The notes under the pieces: generated by a model | What the model saw: only the letters and a program-made list of their open reading frames with translations | Databases searched by the model: none | Told to the model about the DNA's origin: nothing | Program-made: the position numbers and the translations under genes | Part shown: one piece after another, positions 52,825 through 61,047 of the stretch | Position numbering within the stretch: the first letter of the stretch is position 1 | Layout: every line of letters starts with the position of its first letter | Assembly (NCBI GenBank): GCA_958477305.1 | Contig: CAUEFI010000001.1 | Coordinates: forward strand, 210,548-274,547 | Origin: HGM12998 sp900756495 | GTDB taxonomy: Bacteria > Bacillota > Clostridia > Oscillospirales > Oscillospiraceae | Direction: 5' to 3' | DNA length: 64,000 nt

Positions 52825-54045
52825 ATGTTAACTCTAAATGATTTTAAGGCCGCCCGCAGCGTGCTCTCCGGGGTAATCCTGGATACTCACCTTGTCTACA
52901 GCAGCGCATTTTCCAGGGCTACTGGAAATCACGTCTACTTAAAGCCGGAGAACATGCAGGTCACCGGAGCATATAAGATACGGGGGGCCTACTATAAGAT
53001 CAGCACCCTCAGCGAGGAGGAAAAATCCCGCGGCCTGGTAACGGCCTCGGCCGGAAATCACGCCCAGGGCGTCGCCTATGCCGCCCAGCATGCCGGAGTG
53101 CCGGCCACCATTGTTATGCCCACCACTACGCCTCTGGTAAAGGTAAACAACACCAAGGATTACGGGGCCAAAGTGATCCTCCACGGCGAAACCTTTGACG
53201 ACGCCGCCGCCCTGGCCGCTCAGCTCTCCCAGGAGGACGGGCTCACCTATGTCCACCCCTTCAACGACCCCGCCGTGGCCACCGGACAGGGGACCATTAC
53301 CTATGAGATCTTCCAGGACCTGCCCGACGTGGACGTCATTCTGGTGCCCATAGGGGGCGGCGGACTGGCCACCGGCGTATCCACCCTGGCCAAACTCCTC
53401 AATCCCAACGTAAAGGTCATTGGTGTGGAGCCCTCCGGCGCAGCATCCATGAGGGCCAGTATAGAGGCGGGACACGTGGTAACCCTGGACCACATCGAGA
53501 CCATTGCGGACGGCGTGGCCGTCAAAACCCCCGGCGATCAGATCTTTCCCTATATCCAGAAGAACATCGACGAGATCCTCACCATCGACGACGACGAGCT
53601 GGTGGACGCTTTCCTGGATATGATGGAGAAGCACAAGATGGTGGTGGAAAATGCCGGCCTGCTCACCGTAGCCGCTCTGAGCCACCTGGACTGCCAGGAC
53701 AAAAACGTGGTGCCTGTCCTTTCCGGAGGCAACATGGACGTCATTACCATCGCCTCTCTGGTGCAGCACGGGCTGATTAACCGCGGACGCGTATTTACCT
53801 TCTCCGTACATCTTCCCGACCGCCCCGGCGAACTGCTGCGGGTCGCCTCCATTATAGCCAGGGAAAATGGAAACATCATCAAACTGGAGCACAACCAGTT
53901 TGTCAATATCAATCGACAGAGCGGCGTGGAGCTGCGGGTCACACTGGAGGCCTTCGGCCACGCCCACAAGAACGCCATCCTCAAGGCCATGAAGGAAGAG
54001 GGCTACGACGCCCGTGTCTGCCATACGGCAGGCGGGCTTCTGTAA
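52825..54045 (+). CDS. ilvA: Threonine ammonia-lyase with ACT domain
   Basis: 406 aa. PLP enzyme (fold type II) converting threonine to 2-oxobutyrate and ammonia. Cofactor Lys (about 51) is in VTGAYKIRGAYYK; phosphate is held by VPIGGGGLATGVSTL; the active-site SAGNHAQGVAYAA is intact. A single ACT domain occupies about 325-400 (VFTFSVHLPDRPGELLRVASIIARE), the form common in Clostridia, shorter than the two-ACT biosynthetic enzyme of E. coli. Feedback by isoleucine or another amino acid is plausible. Whether it serves isoleucine synthesis or threonine fermentation is open; no ilv genes are near. Confidence 0.94.
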   Translation: MLTLNDFKAARSVLSGVILDTHLVYSSAFSRATGNHVYLKPENMQVTGAYKIRGAYYKISTLSEEEKSRGLVTASAGNHAQGVAYAAQHAGVPATIVMPTTTPLVKVNNTKDYGAKVILHGETFDDAAALAAQLSQEDGLTYVHPFNDPAVATGQGTITYEIFQDLPDVDVILVPIGGGGLATGVSTLAKLLNPNVKVIGVEPSGAASMRASIEAGHVVTLDHIETIADGVAVKTPGDQIFPYIQKNIDEILTIDDDELVDAFLDMMEKHKMVVENAGLLTVAALSHLDCQDKNVVPVLSGGNMDVITIASLVQHGLINRGRVFTFSVHLPDRPGELLRVASIIARENGNIIKLEHNQFVNINRQSGVELRVTLEAFGHAHKNAILKAMKEEGYDARVCHTAGGLL

Positions 54046-54057
54046 ACACGACTCGGT

Positions 54058-54087
54058 GCCGCCCGCCGGGTAACCCCGGCGGGCGGC
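54058..54087 (+). terminator. GC-rich hairpin after ilvA
   Basis: 13-bp stem GCCGCCCGCCGGG with 4-nt loop, 12 nt after the stop, but no T-run. Bases 54088-54295 show only GC-rich spacer. Confidence 0.5.
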
Positions 54088-54295
54088 TATCTGATGCGGC
54101 GCGCCCACCGGGCCTCCAGCCGGCCGGGCCAGGGTCCCGTGGGGATGCCTGGGGAGAATCCTCCGGCTGTCCCGGCAGCGTCATCCGCTTGCCGTATCCT
54201 ATGTGGGGAACCGGTCCGGGGTGCCCCCGCCCGTCAGTGTGATATTCTTATTGTACGCCTCATTTCTCTCCAATGTGTGAAAGGAGCGTTAAAAA

Positions 54296-54946
54296 ATGAT
54301 AAAAATTGCCCCCTCTATCCTTTCTGCTGATTTTGTAAACCTGGAGCGCGACATCCGCCGGGTCTCCACTGCGGATTGGCTCCACGTGGATGTGATGGAT
54401 GGCGCCTTTGTGCCCAATATCACCATCGGAGTGCCGGTGGTCAAGTCCATTCGAAAGTGTACCGACATGTTTCTGGACGTCCATCTCATGATCGACAAGC
54501 CCGTGCGCTATGTGGAGTCCTTTGCCCGGGCGGGAGCAGACCTGCTCTCCATCCATCTGGAGGCGGACCACCCCACCCGCATCGCCGAGGCGCTGCGCAT
54601 TATGGAAGAGTGTGGGGTGAAGAGGGCGGTGGCTCTGCGTCCCATCACCAAGGCCGAGGCTGTTCTCCCCTATCTGGAACAGCTGGACATGGTACTGGTG
54701 ATGACAGTAGAGCCCGGCTTCGGCGGACAGGCTTTCATGGAAGGACAGCTGGAAACCATCCGGCAGGTTCGCGCCCTCATCGACCAGCTAAATCCCAACT
54801 GCCGTCTGGAGGTGGACGGCGGTATCAATCCCGAGACTGCCAAGCGCGTAGTAGAGGCTGGTGCGGACACTCTGGTAGCGGGCAGCTCTGTCTACGGCGC
54901 ACCCGATGTGGCCCTGGCCATAGAGTCCCTCCGGGTTCAGAACTAA
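54296..54946 (+). CDS. rpe: Ribulose-phosphate 3-epimerase
   Basis: 216 aa TIM barrel interconverting ribulose-5-P and xylulose-5-P. Metal and catalytic segments: IAPSILSADFVNLERDI, LHVDVMDGAFVPNITIG, LDVHLMIDKPVRYV, MTVEPGFGGQAF and the closing EVDGGINPETAKRVVEAGAD, VAGSSVYG. AAAGGAG precedes the ATG. In many Firmicutes rpe lies with rsgA/thiN; here it is paired with recR, 23 nt downstream. Confidence 0.97.
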   Translation: MIKIAPSILSADFVNLERDIRRVSTADWLHVDVMDGAFVPNITIGVPVVKSIRKCTDMFLDVHLMIDKPVRYVESFARAGADLLSIHLEADHPTRIAEALRIMEECGVKRAVALRPITKAEAVLPYLEQLDMVLVMTVEPGFGGQAFMEGQLETIRQVRALIDQLNPNCRLEVDGGINPETAKRVVEAGADTLVAGSSVYGAPDVALAIESLRVQN

Positions 54947-54969
54947 TTTTCAGTCAGGAGTTTCTCGCT

Positions 54970-55572
54970 ATGGAATACTTTCCCCCCGCCCTGGAGCGGC
55001 TGGTGGAGCAATTCGCCCGCCTGCCCGGCATCGGCACAAAGAGCGCCCAGCGGCTGGCTTTCTTTGTCCTCTCCCTGTCCGAGGAGGACGCCGCCGCATT
55101 TGCCGACGCCATAGTAGGCGCCAAATCCTCCATTCACTGCTGTCCTGTCTGTCAAAACTTTGATGAGGGCGACGGCCCCTGCGCCATCTGCGCCAGCCCC
55201 AGACGGGATCAGGGGCTTATCTGTGTGGTTGCCGATCCGAAGGACGTGGTGGCAATGGAGCGCAGCCGTGAGTATCAGGGGCTCTACCACGTGCTCCACG
55301 GCGTTATCTCCCCCATGAACCACGTGGGGCCTGACGATCTCCGGGTCAAAGAGCTGGTTGAACGGGTGGCCGCCGGCGGGGTGAGCGAGGTCATCATGGC
55401 CACCAACCCCGACACAGAGGGGGAGGCCACCGCTATGTACCTCTCCCGGCTCCTGAAACCCTTCCAAGTGAAAGTCACCCGCCTTGCCTACGGCATTCCC
55501 GTGGGAAGCCACCTGGAGTATGCCGACGACGCTACCCTTATGCGGGCCCTGGAGGGGCGGAGAGAGATGTGA
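54970..55572 (+). CDS. recR: Recombination protein RecR
   Basis: 200 aa, the standard length. Acts with RecO and RecF to load RecA. An N-terminal helix-hairpin-helix (LVEQFARLPGIGTKSAQRLAF), Cys4 zinc finger (HCCPVCQN and CAICASPRR), Toprim (ICVVADPKDVVAMER, MATNPDTEGEATAMYL) and the C-terminal VTRLAYGIPVGSHLEYAD are all present. ATG at 54970; a longer open frame reaching into rpe is not used. dnaX and ybaB, frequent neighbours, are absent. Confidence 0.97.
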   Translation: MEYFPPALERLVEQFARLPGIGTKSAQRLAFFVLSLSEEDAAAFADAIVGAKSSIHCCPVCQNFDEGDGPCAICASPRRDQGLICVVADPKDVVAMERSREYQGLYHVLHGVISPMNHVGPDDLRVKELVERVAAGGVSEVIMATNPDTEGEATAMYLSRLLKPFQVKVTRLAYGIPVGSHLEYADDATLMRALEGRREM

Positions 55573-55574
55573 GC

Positions 55575-55619
55575 AAAAAGAGTGCCATCGAAGGACTTCC
55601 TTCAATGGCACTCTTTTTG
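55575..55619. terminator. Strong terminator after recR
   Basis: 14-bp stem AAAAAGAGTGCCAT / ATGGCACTCTTTTT, larger loop with its own pairing (GAAGG/CCTTC), T-run on both strands; serves recR and the convergent asparaginase gene. Confidence 0.92.
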
Positions 55620-55659
55620 CGTTAGAAACGCCGCCAAACCAACCGCTGTTTCAACACAG

Positions 55660-56676
55660 TTAAAAGCGGTACCGGTTGGAGAGCGAAACCTCTCCGGCAA
55701 GGCTCCGCGCAAAGTAGCTCCGGACTTCCACCAAATCCGCAGTCTGTCCAAGCGCCCACATGAGCTTGGTCACCGCGGCTTCGGTGGTCATGTCAAAGCC
55801 TTGGATCACGCCCTGTTCCAGAGCCCTCTGCCCCACCTCATAGAGGGCAAAATTACTTGGCTCATAGAGGCACTGACTGCACACAACCACCGCCATGCCC
55901 GCCTCAGCCGCCCTGCGCAGCTGAGCAATCAAATCCCGGCGGACAAAGTGCAGCCCGCCGGCTCCAAATGCCTCAATCACCACGCCGCGGTAGTGCATCT
56001 TCAGCAGCATATCGAAGATCTCTGGATCCAAGCCAGGCGTCAGCTTGATCAAAAATACCTTGTCGCTCAGTGTATCCCGCAGAATGCAGGGCGCACCGGA
56101 GGCCGGCGGCAGCGCTTCGCTATGTATCCGAAGGCCGTCGCCGCCCACCGCTGCCGCCAGGGGCCAGTTGACACTCTCAAAAGCGTCAAAACCGGTGGTG
56201 CGGGTCTTTACCGCCCGGCACCCCAGAATCACCCGCCTGTCAAACGCCACATACACCCCCGCCGTACCCGCCGCTGCCATCGCCAGTGCGGTGCGCAGGT
56301 TCTCCAGAGCGTCCGTGAGAGGATGCTCCATCGGGAGCTGCGCCCCCGTAAGCACCACTGGCACCGCAATTCCCTGCAGCATGAAGGAGAGCACCGAGGC
56401 CGTATAGGCCATGGTATCAGTCCCATGAGTAATCACTATACCGTCATATTTCAGGCGGTTATCATAGATGTGCCGGGCAATGACGCGCCACTCCTCAGGC
56501 TGAATGTTGGAGGAGTCCAGGTGCAGGATGTCCTCCACCGTGATCGCATAGTGGCCGGATACCCCGGCGGGCATCAGCGCGGCCAGCGCCTCCCCGTTCA
56601 GCCCGGGGGCAAGGCCCTCCTCAGTAGGCCGTGAGGCAATGGTTCCCCCGGTGGTAAGCAGCAAAATCTTTTTCAT
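55660..56676 (-). CDS. ansA: Type I L-asparaginase
   Basis: 338 aa without signal peptide, so the cytosolic type I enzyme that makes aspartate and ammonia. The two catalytic Thr motifs are LLTTGGTIASR (about 9-15) and VITHGTDTMAYTASVL (about 83-98), with Lys in VKTRTTGFDAFESVN supporting the second triad. ATG overlaps the stop of the upstream flavoprotein gene (ATGA), so both are made together. Usual length for AnsA. Confidence 0.94.
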   Translation of the reverse strand: MKKILLLTTGGTIASRPTEEGLAPGLNGEALAALMPAGVSGHYAITVEDILHLDSSNIQPEEWRVIARHIYDNRLKYDGIVITHGTDTMAYTASVLSFMLQGIAVPVVLTGAQLPMEHPLTDALENLRTALAMAAAGTAGVYVAFDRRVILGCRAVKTRTTGFDAFESVNWPLAAAVGGDGLRIHSEALPPASGAPCILRDTLSDKVFLIKLTPGLDPEIFDMLLKMHYRGVVIEAFGAGGLHFVRRDLIAQLRRAAEAGMAVVVCSQCLYEPSNFALYEVGQRALEQGVIQGFDMTTEAAVTKLMWALGQTADLVEVRSYFARSLAGEVSLSNRYRF

Positions 56677-57281
56677 CCAAATACCTCCGCCAGGGCCCGG
56701 GCCCGATCTTCCGCCTCGGCCAGCAGCGCCTCCTTATCATTGCGCACGTCGTCAAGGCCCTCTGCGCACAGGCACTCGAATTTGGGGATTCCGTACATGG
56801 CGCAGAGCGCCTCCAGGTGCCGCGCTCCCATCTCCATCCAGGCTGTGTCCGTACCGGAATAGTATCCCCCCCGGGTTGTAATAAAGAGCAGCCGCTCCGC
56901 CCGGCACAGCCCCTTCATGGCGCCCCGCTCGTCGTATCCAAAGGTAATGTCAGCAACAGAAATGCGCTCCAGATAAATCTTCAGAACCGCCGGAAAATCC
57001 AGATCCCAAAAGGGGGCGGCGATTACAATTTTCCCGGCGGCGGCAAACTGCCGGGCAGGCTCGAACATAGGCTGCTCCAGCCGTCCGGCGGCCCACAGCG
57101 CGTCCCGCTCGGCCAGCACCTCCGGATACTGAGGCTGTAATCGCTCTGCACACAAATCACGTTCTGTAATCAAGTTTGCAGCGCTTTGTGCCGTCCAGGT
57201 TCTCAGGAACGTCCGGGCCAGCCGCAGCGTACGGGAGCGCTCTCCCCGGACACAGGCATTGATAAACAGCAGTTCAGACAC
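56673..57281 (-). CDS. NAD(P)H-dependent flavin oxidoreductase (flavodoxin fold)
   Basis: 202 aa. The N-terminal LLFINACVRGERSRTLRLA is the phosphate loop of FMN-dependent azoreductase/quinone reductase-like proteins; VIAAPFWDLDFPAVLKIYLERI and LLFITTRGGYYSGTD are FMN-contact segments. Reduces quinones, azo or nitro compounds, or flavins; the true substrate is not known. Overlaps ansA by four bases. A MITE copy lies 70 bp upstream of its start. Confidence 0.86.
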   Translation of the reverse strand: MSELLFINACVRGERSRTLRLARTFLRTWTAQSAANLITERDLCAERLQPQYPEVLAERDALWAAGRLEQPMFEPARQFAAAGKIVIAAPFWDLDFPAVLKIYLERISVADITFGYDERGAMKGLCRAERLLFITTRGGYYSGTDTAWMEMGARHLEALCAMYGIPKFECLCAEGLDDVRNDKEALLAEAEDRARALAEVFG

Positions 57282-57350
57282 GAACCATCACTCCTCCATC
57301 GTCAGGGCGTATTCGGGCAGTCAATCCGCCCGTCTCTTTCAGCTACACCC

Positions 57351-57516
57351 TAGGCCTTGTTTGAAAAATGGCGGAATGGCCAACGGCGAGAGATTTTTCC
57401 GCCAGACAAGGCAAAAATTCGCAGGAATACTTTGTGTATTTCAAGAATTTTTTACGCAGTATGGCGGAAAAACATCCGCCGTTTGGGCGTTTTTGACTTT
57501 TCTCAAGCAGGACCTA
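57351..57516. mobile_element. MITE-like repeat, copy 2 (IS630/mariner type ends)
   Basis: 166 bp in the opposite orientation to copy 1. TA at both borders (57351-57352, 57515-57516). Left end GGCCTTGTTTGA; right end (minus) GGTCCTGCTTGA, more diverged. Contains internal stems such as TGGCGGA / TCCGCCA and an open frame starting MFEKWRNGQRREIF that is a repeat artefact. The last four codons and TGA stop of the neighbouring DUF2812 gene lie in it. Confidence 0.85.
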
Positions 57517-58666
57517 AGGCTTCCCTAATCTTAACCCGGCTATCCGGTGTTGTAAAGTCCCAATCTCCGCACAGGCGGAGCACCCGGTTTTCCCGGCGGA
57601 CAATGAGGCATTGGATGTCCCTTCCACCGTCAAAGGCAGGAGGCGCACACCCAATCCATGCGGCATCAAGGCCCAGCTCCAACGCCTCCAGCTTCAGTCC
57701 GCCGCTATGGAGGTGTCCCATGGGCTCCGGCGACCGGCCCTCTTCGGCCAGGAGGTCCCGCACCACCAGCTCTGCCAGCCAGGAGAAACGGCAGTCGAAC
57801 ACATCCACCATCACCCAGCCCGATCGATCCACCGAGTCGGAGGCCTCTGCGTGGCTCCCCAGGAAGGTAGACTCCGCCAGGAAGTGGAAACCGTCTGCCT
57901 CCCAGCTCTCCCGTCCATCCGACAAGGCTCCGCCGTAAGAGGTGTACAGGGCCAAGGCGAGAAACAATCCATACAGCACCCATATGAGCGCCCCGCGTAC
58001 CCTGGCCCAGAACAGTGAGGGGACGGGCATTTCCCCTCCTGCGGCAGCACTGTGGCAGACCCGCCTCCAGTAAAACGCCAAACAGAGCAGATAGACCGCC
58101 ATGGCAGCCATAACCGCCGCCTGGAAGAGAAACATCTGCCAGATATAAGAAAAAGCCAGGTCGTGGGGCCAGAAGCCGTCCTCCGCGAAGAGGACCGCCT
58201 CAAAGACCAGGTAGGCCACCATCACGAGCGCCAGCAGCCAGAGCAGCCTGCCGCCGAAGAAGATCCGGCCGAACCGCTCCCGCTCGATGTCCCGATCGGT
58301 CTGGATGGGCACAGGGTCCCGCCCGGGCGCCGACTTGAAGAGGTTGAGATTTCCCACCCGGGCCACCCGCATCCAGCCTGCATCGACACACAGGCGGAGA
58401 TAATCCGGGTCGTCCCTGCCGCAGGCCAGATCCACGCACCAGCGCAAGTCTGCCCGGTTGGTCTTCCAGAAAACAGCGGTCCCCCAGCCCTGTTTGATCT
58501 CCACCAGCTCCCAGCCGTCCTCCGCCTCCCGCTCCAGCCACCGCTGTACCGCCTTGTAGTCCATATTCAGGAAGAGAAAGGGGCGCGCCTTTTTCTTTGC
58601 GGCACCGCCGCGGCCGCATGCGCCCCTGTCCCATTCATTCCCATCAAGGAGGGACTTCTTTTTCAT
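57503..58666 (-). CDS. DUF2812 membrane protein, 3' end altered by MITE
   Basis: 387 aa. An N-terminal soluble DUF2812 domain (about 35-135: WLEREAEDGWELVEIKQG and YLRLCVDAGWMRVARVGNLNLFKS), then membrane helices (about 150-172, 182-205, 228-248), then a C-terminal extracytoplasmic domain. Paralogous to the next gene upstream (DYDCRFSWLA / VFDCRFSWLA). The reading frame ends ALGPA-stop inside the MITE; bridging the element would give ALGCS-stop, so the insertion changed only two residues. ATG at 58666 follows GGAGG. Function of the family unknown; co-transcribed with a PadR gene. Confidence 0.85.
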   Translation of the reverse strand: MKKKSLLDGNEWDRGACGRGGAAKKKARPFLFLNMDYKAVQRWLEREAEDGWELVEIKQGWGTAVFWKTNRADLRWCVDLACGRDDPDYLRLCVDAGWMRVARVGNLNLFKSAPGRDPVPIQTDRDIERERFGRIFFGGRLLWLLALVMVAYLVFEAVLFAEDGFWPHDLAFSYIWQMFLFQAAVMAAMAVYLLCLAFYWRRVCHSAAAGGEMPVPSLFWARVRGALIWVLYGLFLALALYTSYGGALSDGRESWEADGFHFLAESTFLGSHAEASDSVDRSGWVMVDVFDCRFSWLAELVVRDLLAEEGRSPEPMGHLHSGGLKLEALELGLDAAWIGCAPPAFDGGRDIQCLIVRRENRVLRLCGDWDFTTPDSRVKIREALGPA

Positions 58667-58683
58667 AGGTAGCCTCCTTCCTG

Positions 58684-59787
58684 TCACTTGGTCTTCTCCA
58701 TCCACACCCACAGCTTCTCCAAGACGTCCGGACTGTTCAGGGTGGCGCCGGCCTCGATTCGAATCACGCGGTTTCCCTGCCGGAGAAGCAGCCCCTGTCC
58801 TTTACCCAGGTCGTAGTGCCAGCTCTCGTCAAAGCCAAGGTCGGCCCGCTCCAGTTCAGCAGGGTTGTGCCGGTGGATGTACTGCCGCTCCAAATAGCTC
58901 TGATCCCCCTCATCAGACCGCAGATCTGCGGCAATCCAACGTGCCAGCCAGGAAAAGCGGCAGTCATAGTCATCCAGACAGAGCCAATCCTCCCCGCCAA
59001 ATCGGCGGTACTCGGTATGAACGCCGCAAACGGACTCTGTGCGCCAGCCGTGGATCTCCTGATAGGAGCCCAGCTCCTGCTCCTCTCCCACGCCGATGGC
59101 CAGCAGCGCAAGAAGGGTGCATGCCAGCAGGGCGAGCTCTGCAAATCCCGCACACCCCCTCAGGCGGGCTCCCCCCTGACTTGGCACCGGTATCTCTCTT
59201 CCCTCCCGCACCGATCTGCGGCACTGGCTCCGGTAGCGCAGCACATGCGCCCCCCGCAGGATATCCAGGACCAGCCATATGCTTAGGCAAGCCATGAGTA
59301 TCATGGCACTGTCACTGAGGAACAGCTCCCAGAAGTGAACGTTTCCCAGCAGCAGGCGCAGGATAAAATGGAGCGCCCAGAACACCGTCAGCCCCATCAG
59401 CTGCCATGCCCGCTCCCGCAGAGCACCCCGCAAAACCGCCTCCCATTCCACGCCGCCGTCTGTCTGAATGGGAGCGGGGGCCTTTCCCGGACTCGCCTTA
59501 AACCAGAACATGCTCCTGCTCTGATCGACCAGTGTCCAGCCCGCCTCCTCGCACAGCTCCAGGTACTCCCGCTGCTTCTCCTCGTCCTTGAGGCGCATAC
59601 TGGTCCACCGTGCGGGCTCTACCCAGCAGGCCGGCGCCCGCCCTTCAACATGCTTAAACTTCGCCGCGCAGAACCAGATCTCCTCCAGCTCCAGTCCCTC
59701 CGCCGCCAGACGATTGAGCTCAGCCTGGGCCGCCTTGGCGTCCTCCGGGGCATAACTGAACCAGCGCCAGCCCTCTCTTTCCCTCAC
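58684..59787 (-). CDS. DUF2812 membrane protein
   Basis: 367 aa. Same plan as its neighbour: N-terminal DUF2812 domain (WRWFSYAPEDAKAAQAELNR, then YLELCEEAGWTLVDQSRSMFWFKA), two membrane helices (about 130-150 and 160-180), a third (about 215-235), and a C-terminal domain with DYDCRFSWLARWIAADL. Start overlaps the PadR stop by 4 bp and it lies 17 bp before the second DUF2812 gene. DUF2812 proteins almost always sit next to PadR regulators and may sense or respond to membrane stress; no reaction is known. Confidence 0.87.
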   Translation of the reverse strand: MREREGWRWFSYAPEDAKAAQAELNRLAAEGLELEEIWFCAAKFKHVEGRAPACWVEPARWTSMRLKDEEKQREYLELCEEAGWTLVDQSRSMFWFKASPGKAPAPIQTDGGVEWEAVLRGALRERAWQLMGLTVFWALHFILRLLLGNVHFWELFLSDSAMILMACLSIWLVLDILRGAHVLRYRSQCRRSVREGREIPVPSQGGARLRGCAGFAELALLACTLLALLAIGVGEEQELGSYQEIHGWRTESVCGVHTEYRRFGGEDWLCLDDYDCRFSWLARWIAADLRSDEGDQSYLERQYIHRHNPAELERADLGFDESWHYDLGKGQGLLLRQGNRVIRIEAGATLNSPDVLEKLWVWMEKTK

Positions 59788-60107
59788 CTCGGCCCCTCCC
59801 CTCTCAGTATCCGCTCCATGTCGGCAGCCTGCCGCCGAATACGCTCATATTCATTCTGCAGCGTCCGTTCCCCTTCGGCAGTGAGGCGATAGTATTTTCG
59901 ATTTTCTTCTACCCGTGTGCGGGCAATCAGCTTATCTTTTTCAAAGCGATCCAGCAGGGCATAGAGCGTTCCGGCCCCCACCCCCAACCGTCCTTCGGTC
60001 AGTGCGGAGATATATTGCATGACTCCGTAGCCATGGCGTTCTTCCCGCAGTGAGAGGAGCACATAGTACATCTGCTCGGTCAGCGTCTCCAGCTTCTTTC
60101 TCGCCAT
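59784..60107 (-). CDS. PadR-family repressor of the DUF2812 operon
   Basis: 107 aa. Winged helix: LTEQMYYVLLSLREERHGYGVMQYI, GVGAGTLYALLDRFEKDKLI and NRKYYRLTAEGERTLQNE, then a short dimer helix. GGGAGGGG precedes the ATG. First gene of PadR-DUF2812-DUF2812; an 18-bp inverted repeat in the promoter is the likely operator for autoregulation. Confidence 0.9.
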   Translation of the reverse strand: MARKKLETLTEQMYYVLLSLREERHGYGVMQYISALTEGRLGVGAGTLYALLDRFEKDKLIARTRVEENRKYYRLTAEGERTLQNEYERIRRQAADMERILRGEGPR

Positions 60108-60121
60108 CGTGCTCCCCTCCC

Positions 60122-60171
60122 ATATCGAATATCGTTATAGTTATATTATAACGATATTCGATATATGTCAA
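60122..60171 (-). promoter_or_regulatory. PadR promoter with 18-bp inverted-repeat operator
   Basis: Minus-strand TTGACA (60166-60171), 17-nt spacer, TAATAT (60143-60148). Arms 60122-60139 and 60147-60164 (ATATCGAATATCGTTATA) are perfectly complementary across 7 nt and cover the spacer, the -10 and the start of transcription. Confidence 0.85.
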
Positions 60172-60174
60172 TAC

Positions 60175-60209
60175 AAAAAGAGAGGCAGCCCGCCGCCGGA
60201 CCGCCTCTC
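60175..60209 (-). terminator. Terminator of the GNAT gene
   Basis: Minus-strand stem GAGAGGC / GCCTCTC with a GC-rich loop, followed by TTTTTG, 10 nt after the stop. Confidence 0.65.
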
Positions 60210-60218
60210 CTCTCTATT

Positions 60219-60929
60219 TTACTGCATCAGATCACCCTGGGCCAAAATTTGATACCACCGTCCTACCACATCGGTCTGGAAAAAGCCCTCCTCCTGATAA
60301 AGCCGGAGCGCAGCCTCGTTGGCGGTGGACACCCTCAAGCAGCAGGAATTGTATCCCAGGCCAGCCAGCTCAGCCATGCAGGCGCGCAGCAGCGCCCGTC
60401 CCAGGCCCTTTCCCCGCGCGCTCTTCACCAGCGCGATCCCCTCAATCTCAGGGCATTCCCCCTGAAGGTTCAGTTCATAAACTCCAACCGCAACCCCCTT
60501 CGCCACAGCAAAGCCGCAGCGGCTGCTCTCCTCCATACACCGGACCAGGTCCTTATGGTCGTAAGTAGCCGAATTGGGCACATGAAAGAACCCCTCATTG
60601 TACAGCGTCAGCCACTGTCCCCACTTCTCCCGGCACAACCCCTCCAGCACGATCTCATCCGCACCTGCGATACTCTCGTCCAGCGCCCGCTCCATGCGCA
60701 GCATGTCGTGGCAAAAGGAGAGACGGCAGTTTCCCCATATTCCCTCGGCCAGCGGAGCCGCCGGGTCAGCGGAGGCGGCGTAGAGTAGAGATGCTCCTGC
60801 CTCGAGCAGTTCACGCGCCCCGCGGCGGACGGTGTCCGACAGCTTGTCCGGCGGGCATTTCCGAATGACCAGATAGCCCTTACCCTTTGCTGTGATCTCT
60901 TTCGTAATCACGCTGTATTCCGGTTCCAT
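60219..60929 (-). CDS. GNAT-family N-acetyltransferase (236 aa)
   Basis: The C-terminal half is a clear GNAT domain: EIEGIALVKSARGKGLGRALL (motif A, acetyl-CoA loop R-G-K-G-L-G) and NEAALRLYQEEGFFQTD. The N-terminal ~110 residues look like a degenerate second acetyltransferase-type domain, as in some tandem GNAT proteins. ATG at 60929 lies seven bases after GGAGG; the upstream open frame runs over the promoter. Substrate unknown. Confidence 0.82.
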   Translation of the reverse strand: MEPEYSVITKEITAKGKGYLVIRKCPPDKLSDTVRRGARELLEAGASLLYAASADPAAPLAEGIWGNCRLSFCHDMLRMERALDESIAGADEIVLEGLCREKWGQWLTLYNEGFFHVPNSATYDHKDLVRCMEESSRCGFAVAKGVAVGVYELNLQGECPEIEGIALVKSARGKGLGRALLRACMAELAGLGYNSCCLRVSTANEAALRLYQEEGFFQTDVVGRWYQILAQGDLMQ

Positions 60930-60959
60930 ATCAACGCCTCCGCTTCCATTTGCCCCCCT

Positions 60960-60988
60960 ATTATAATGGAACGGCCCGGACTTGGCAA
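60960..60988 (-). promoter_or_regulatory. Promoter of the GNAT gene
   Basis: Minus-strand TTGCCA, 17-nt spacer, TATAAT, about 25 nt before the gene. Confidence 0.75.
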
Positions 60989-61047
60989 GCCCGGACCGCT
61001 CCATCTTATTAAAATAAGCGTTTTACTGCGGCGACTCATTGTCAGCA

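Noticed and set aside
60960..61000. Hairpin near 60.97 kb as amt terminator
   Set aside because: The two copies of CCCGGAC there are direct repeats, not inverted, so they cannot form a stem.
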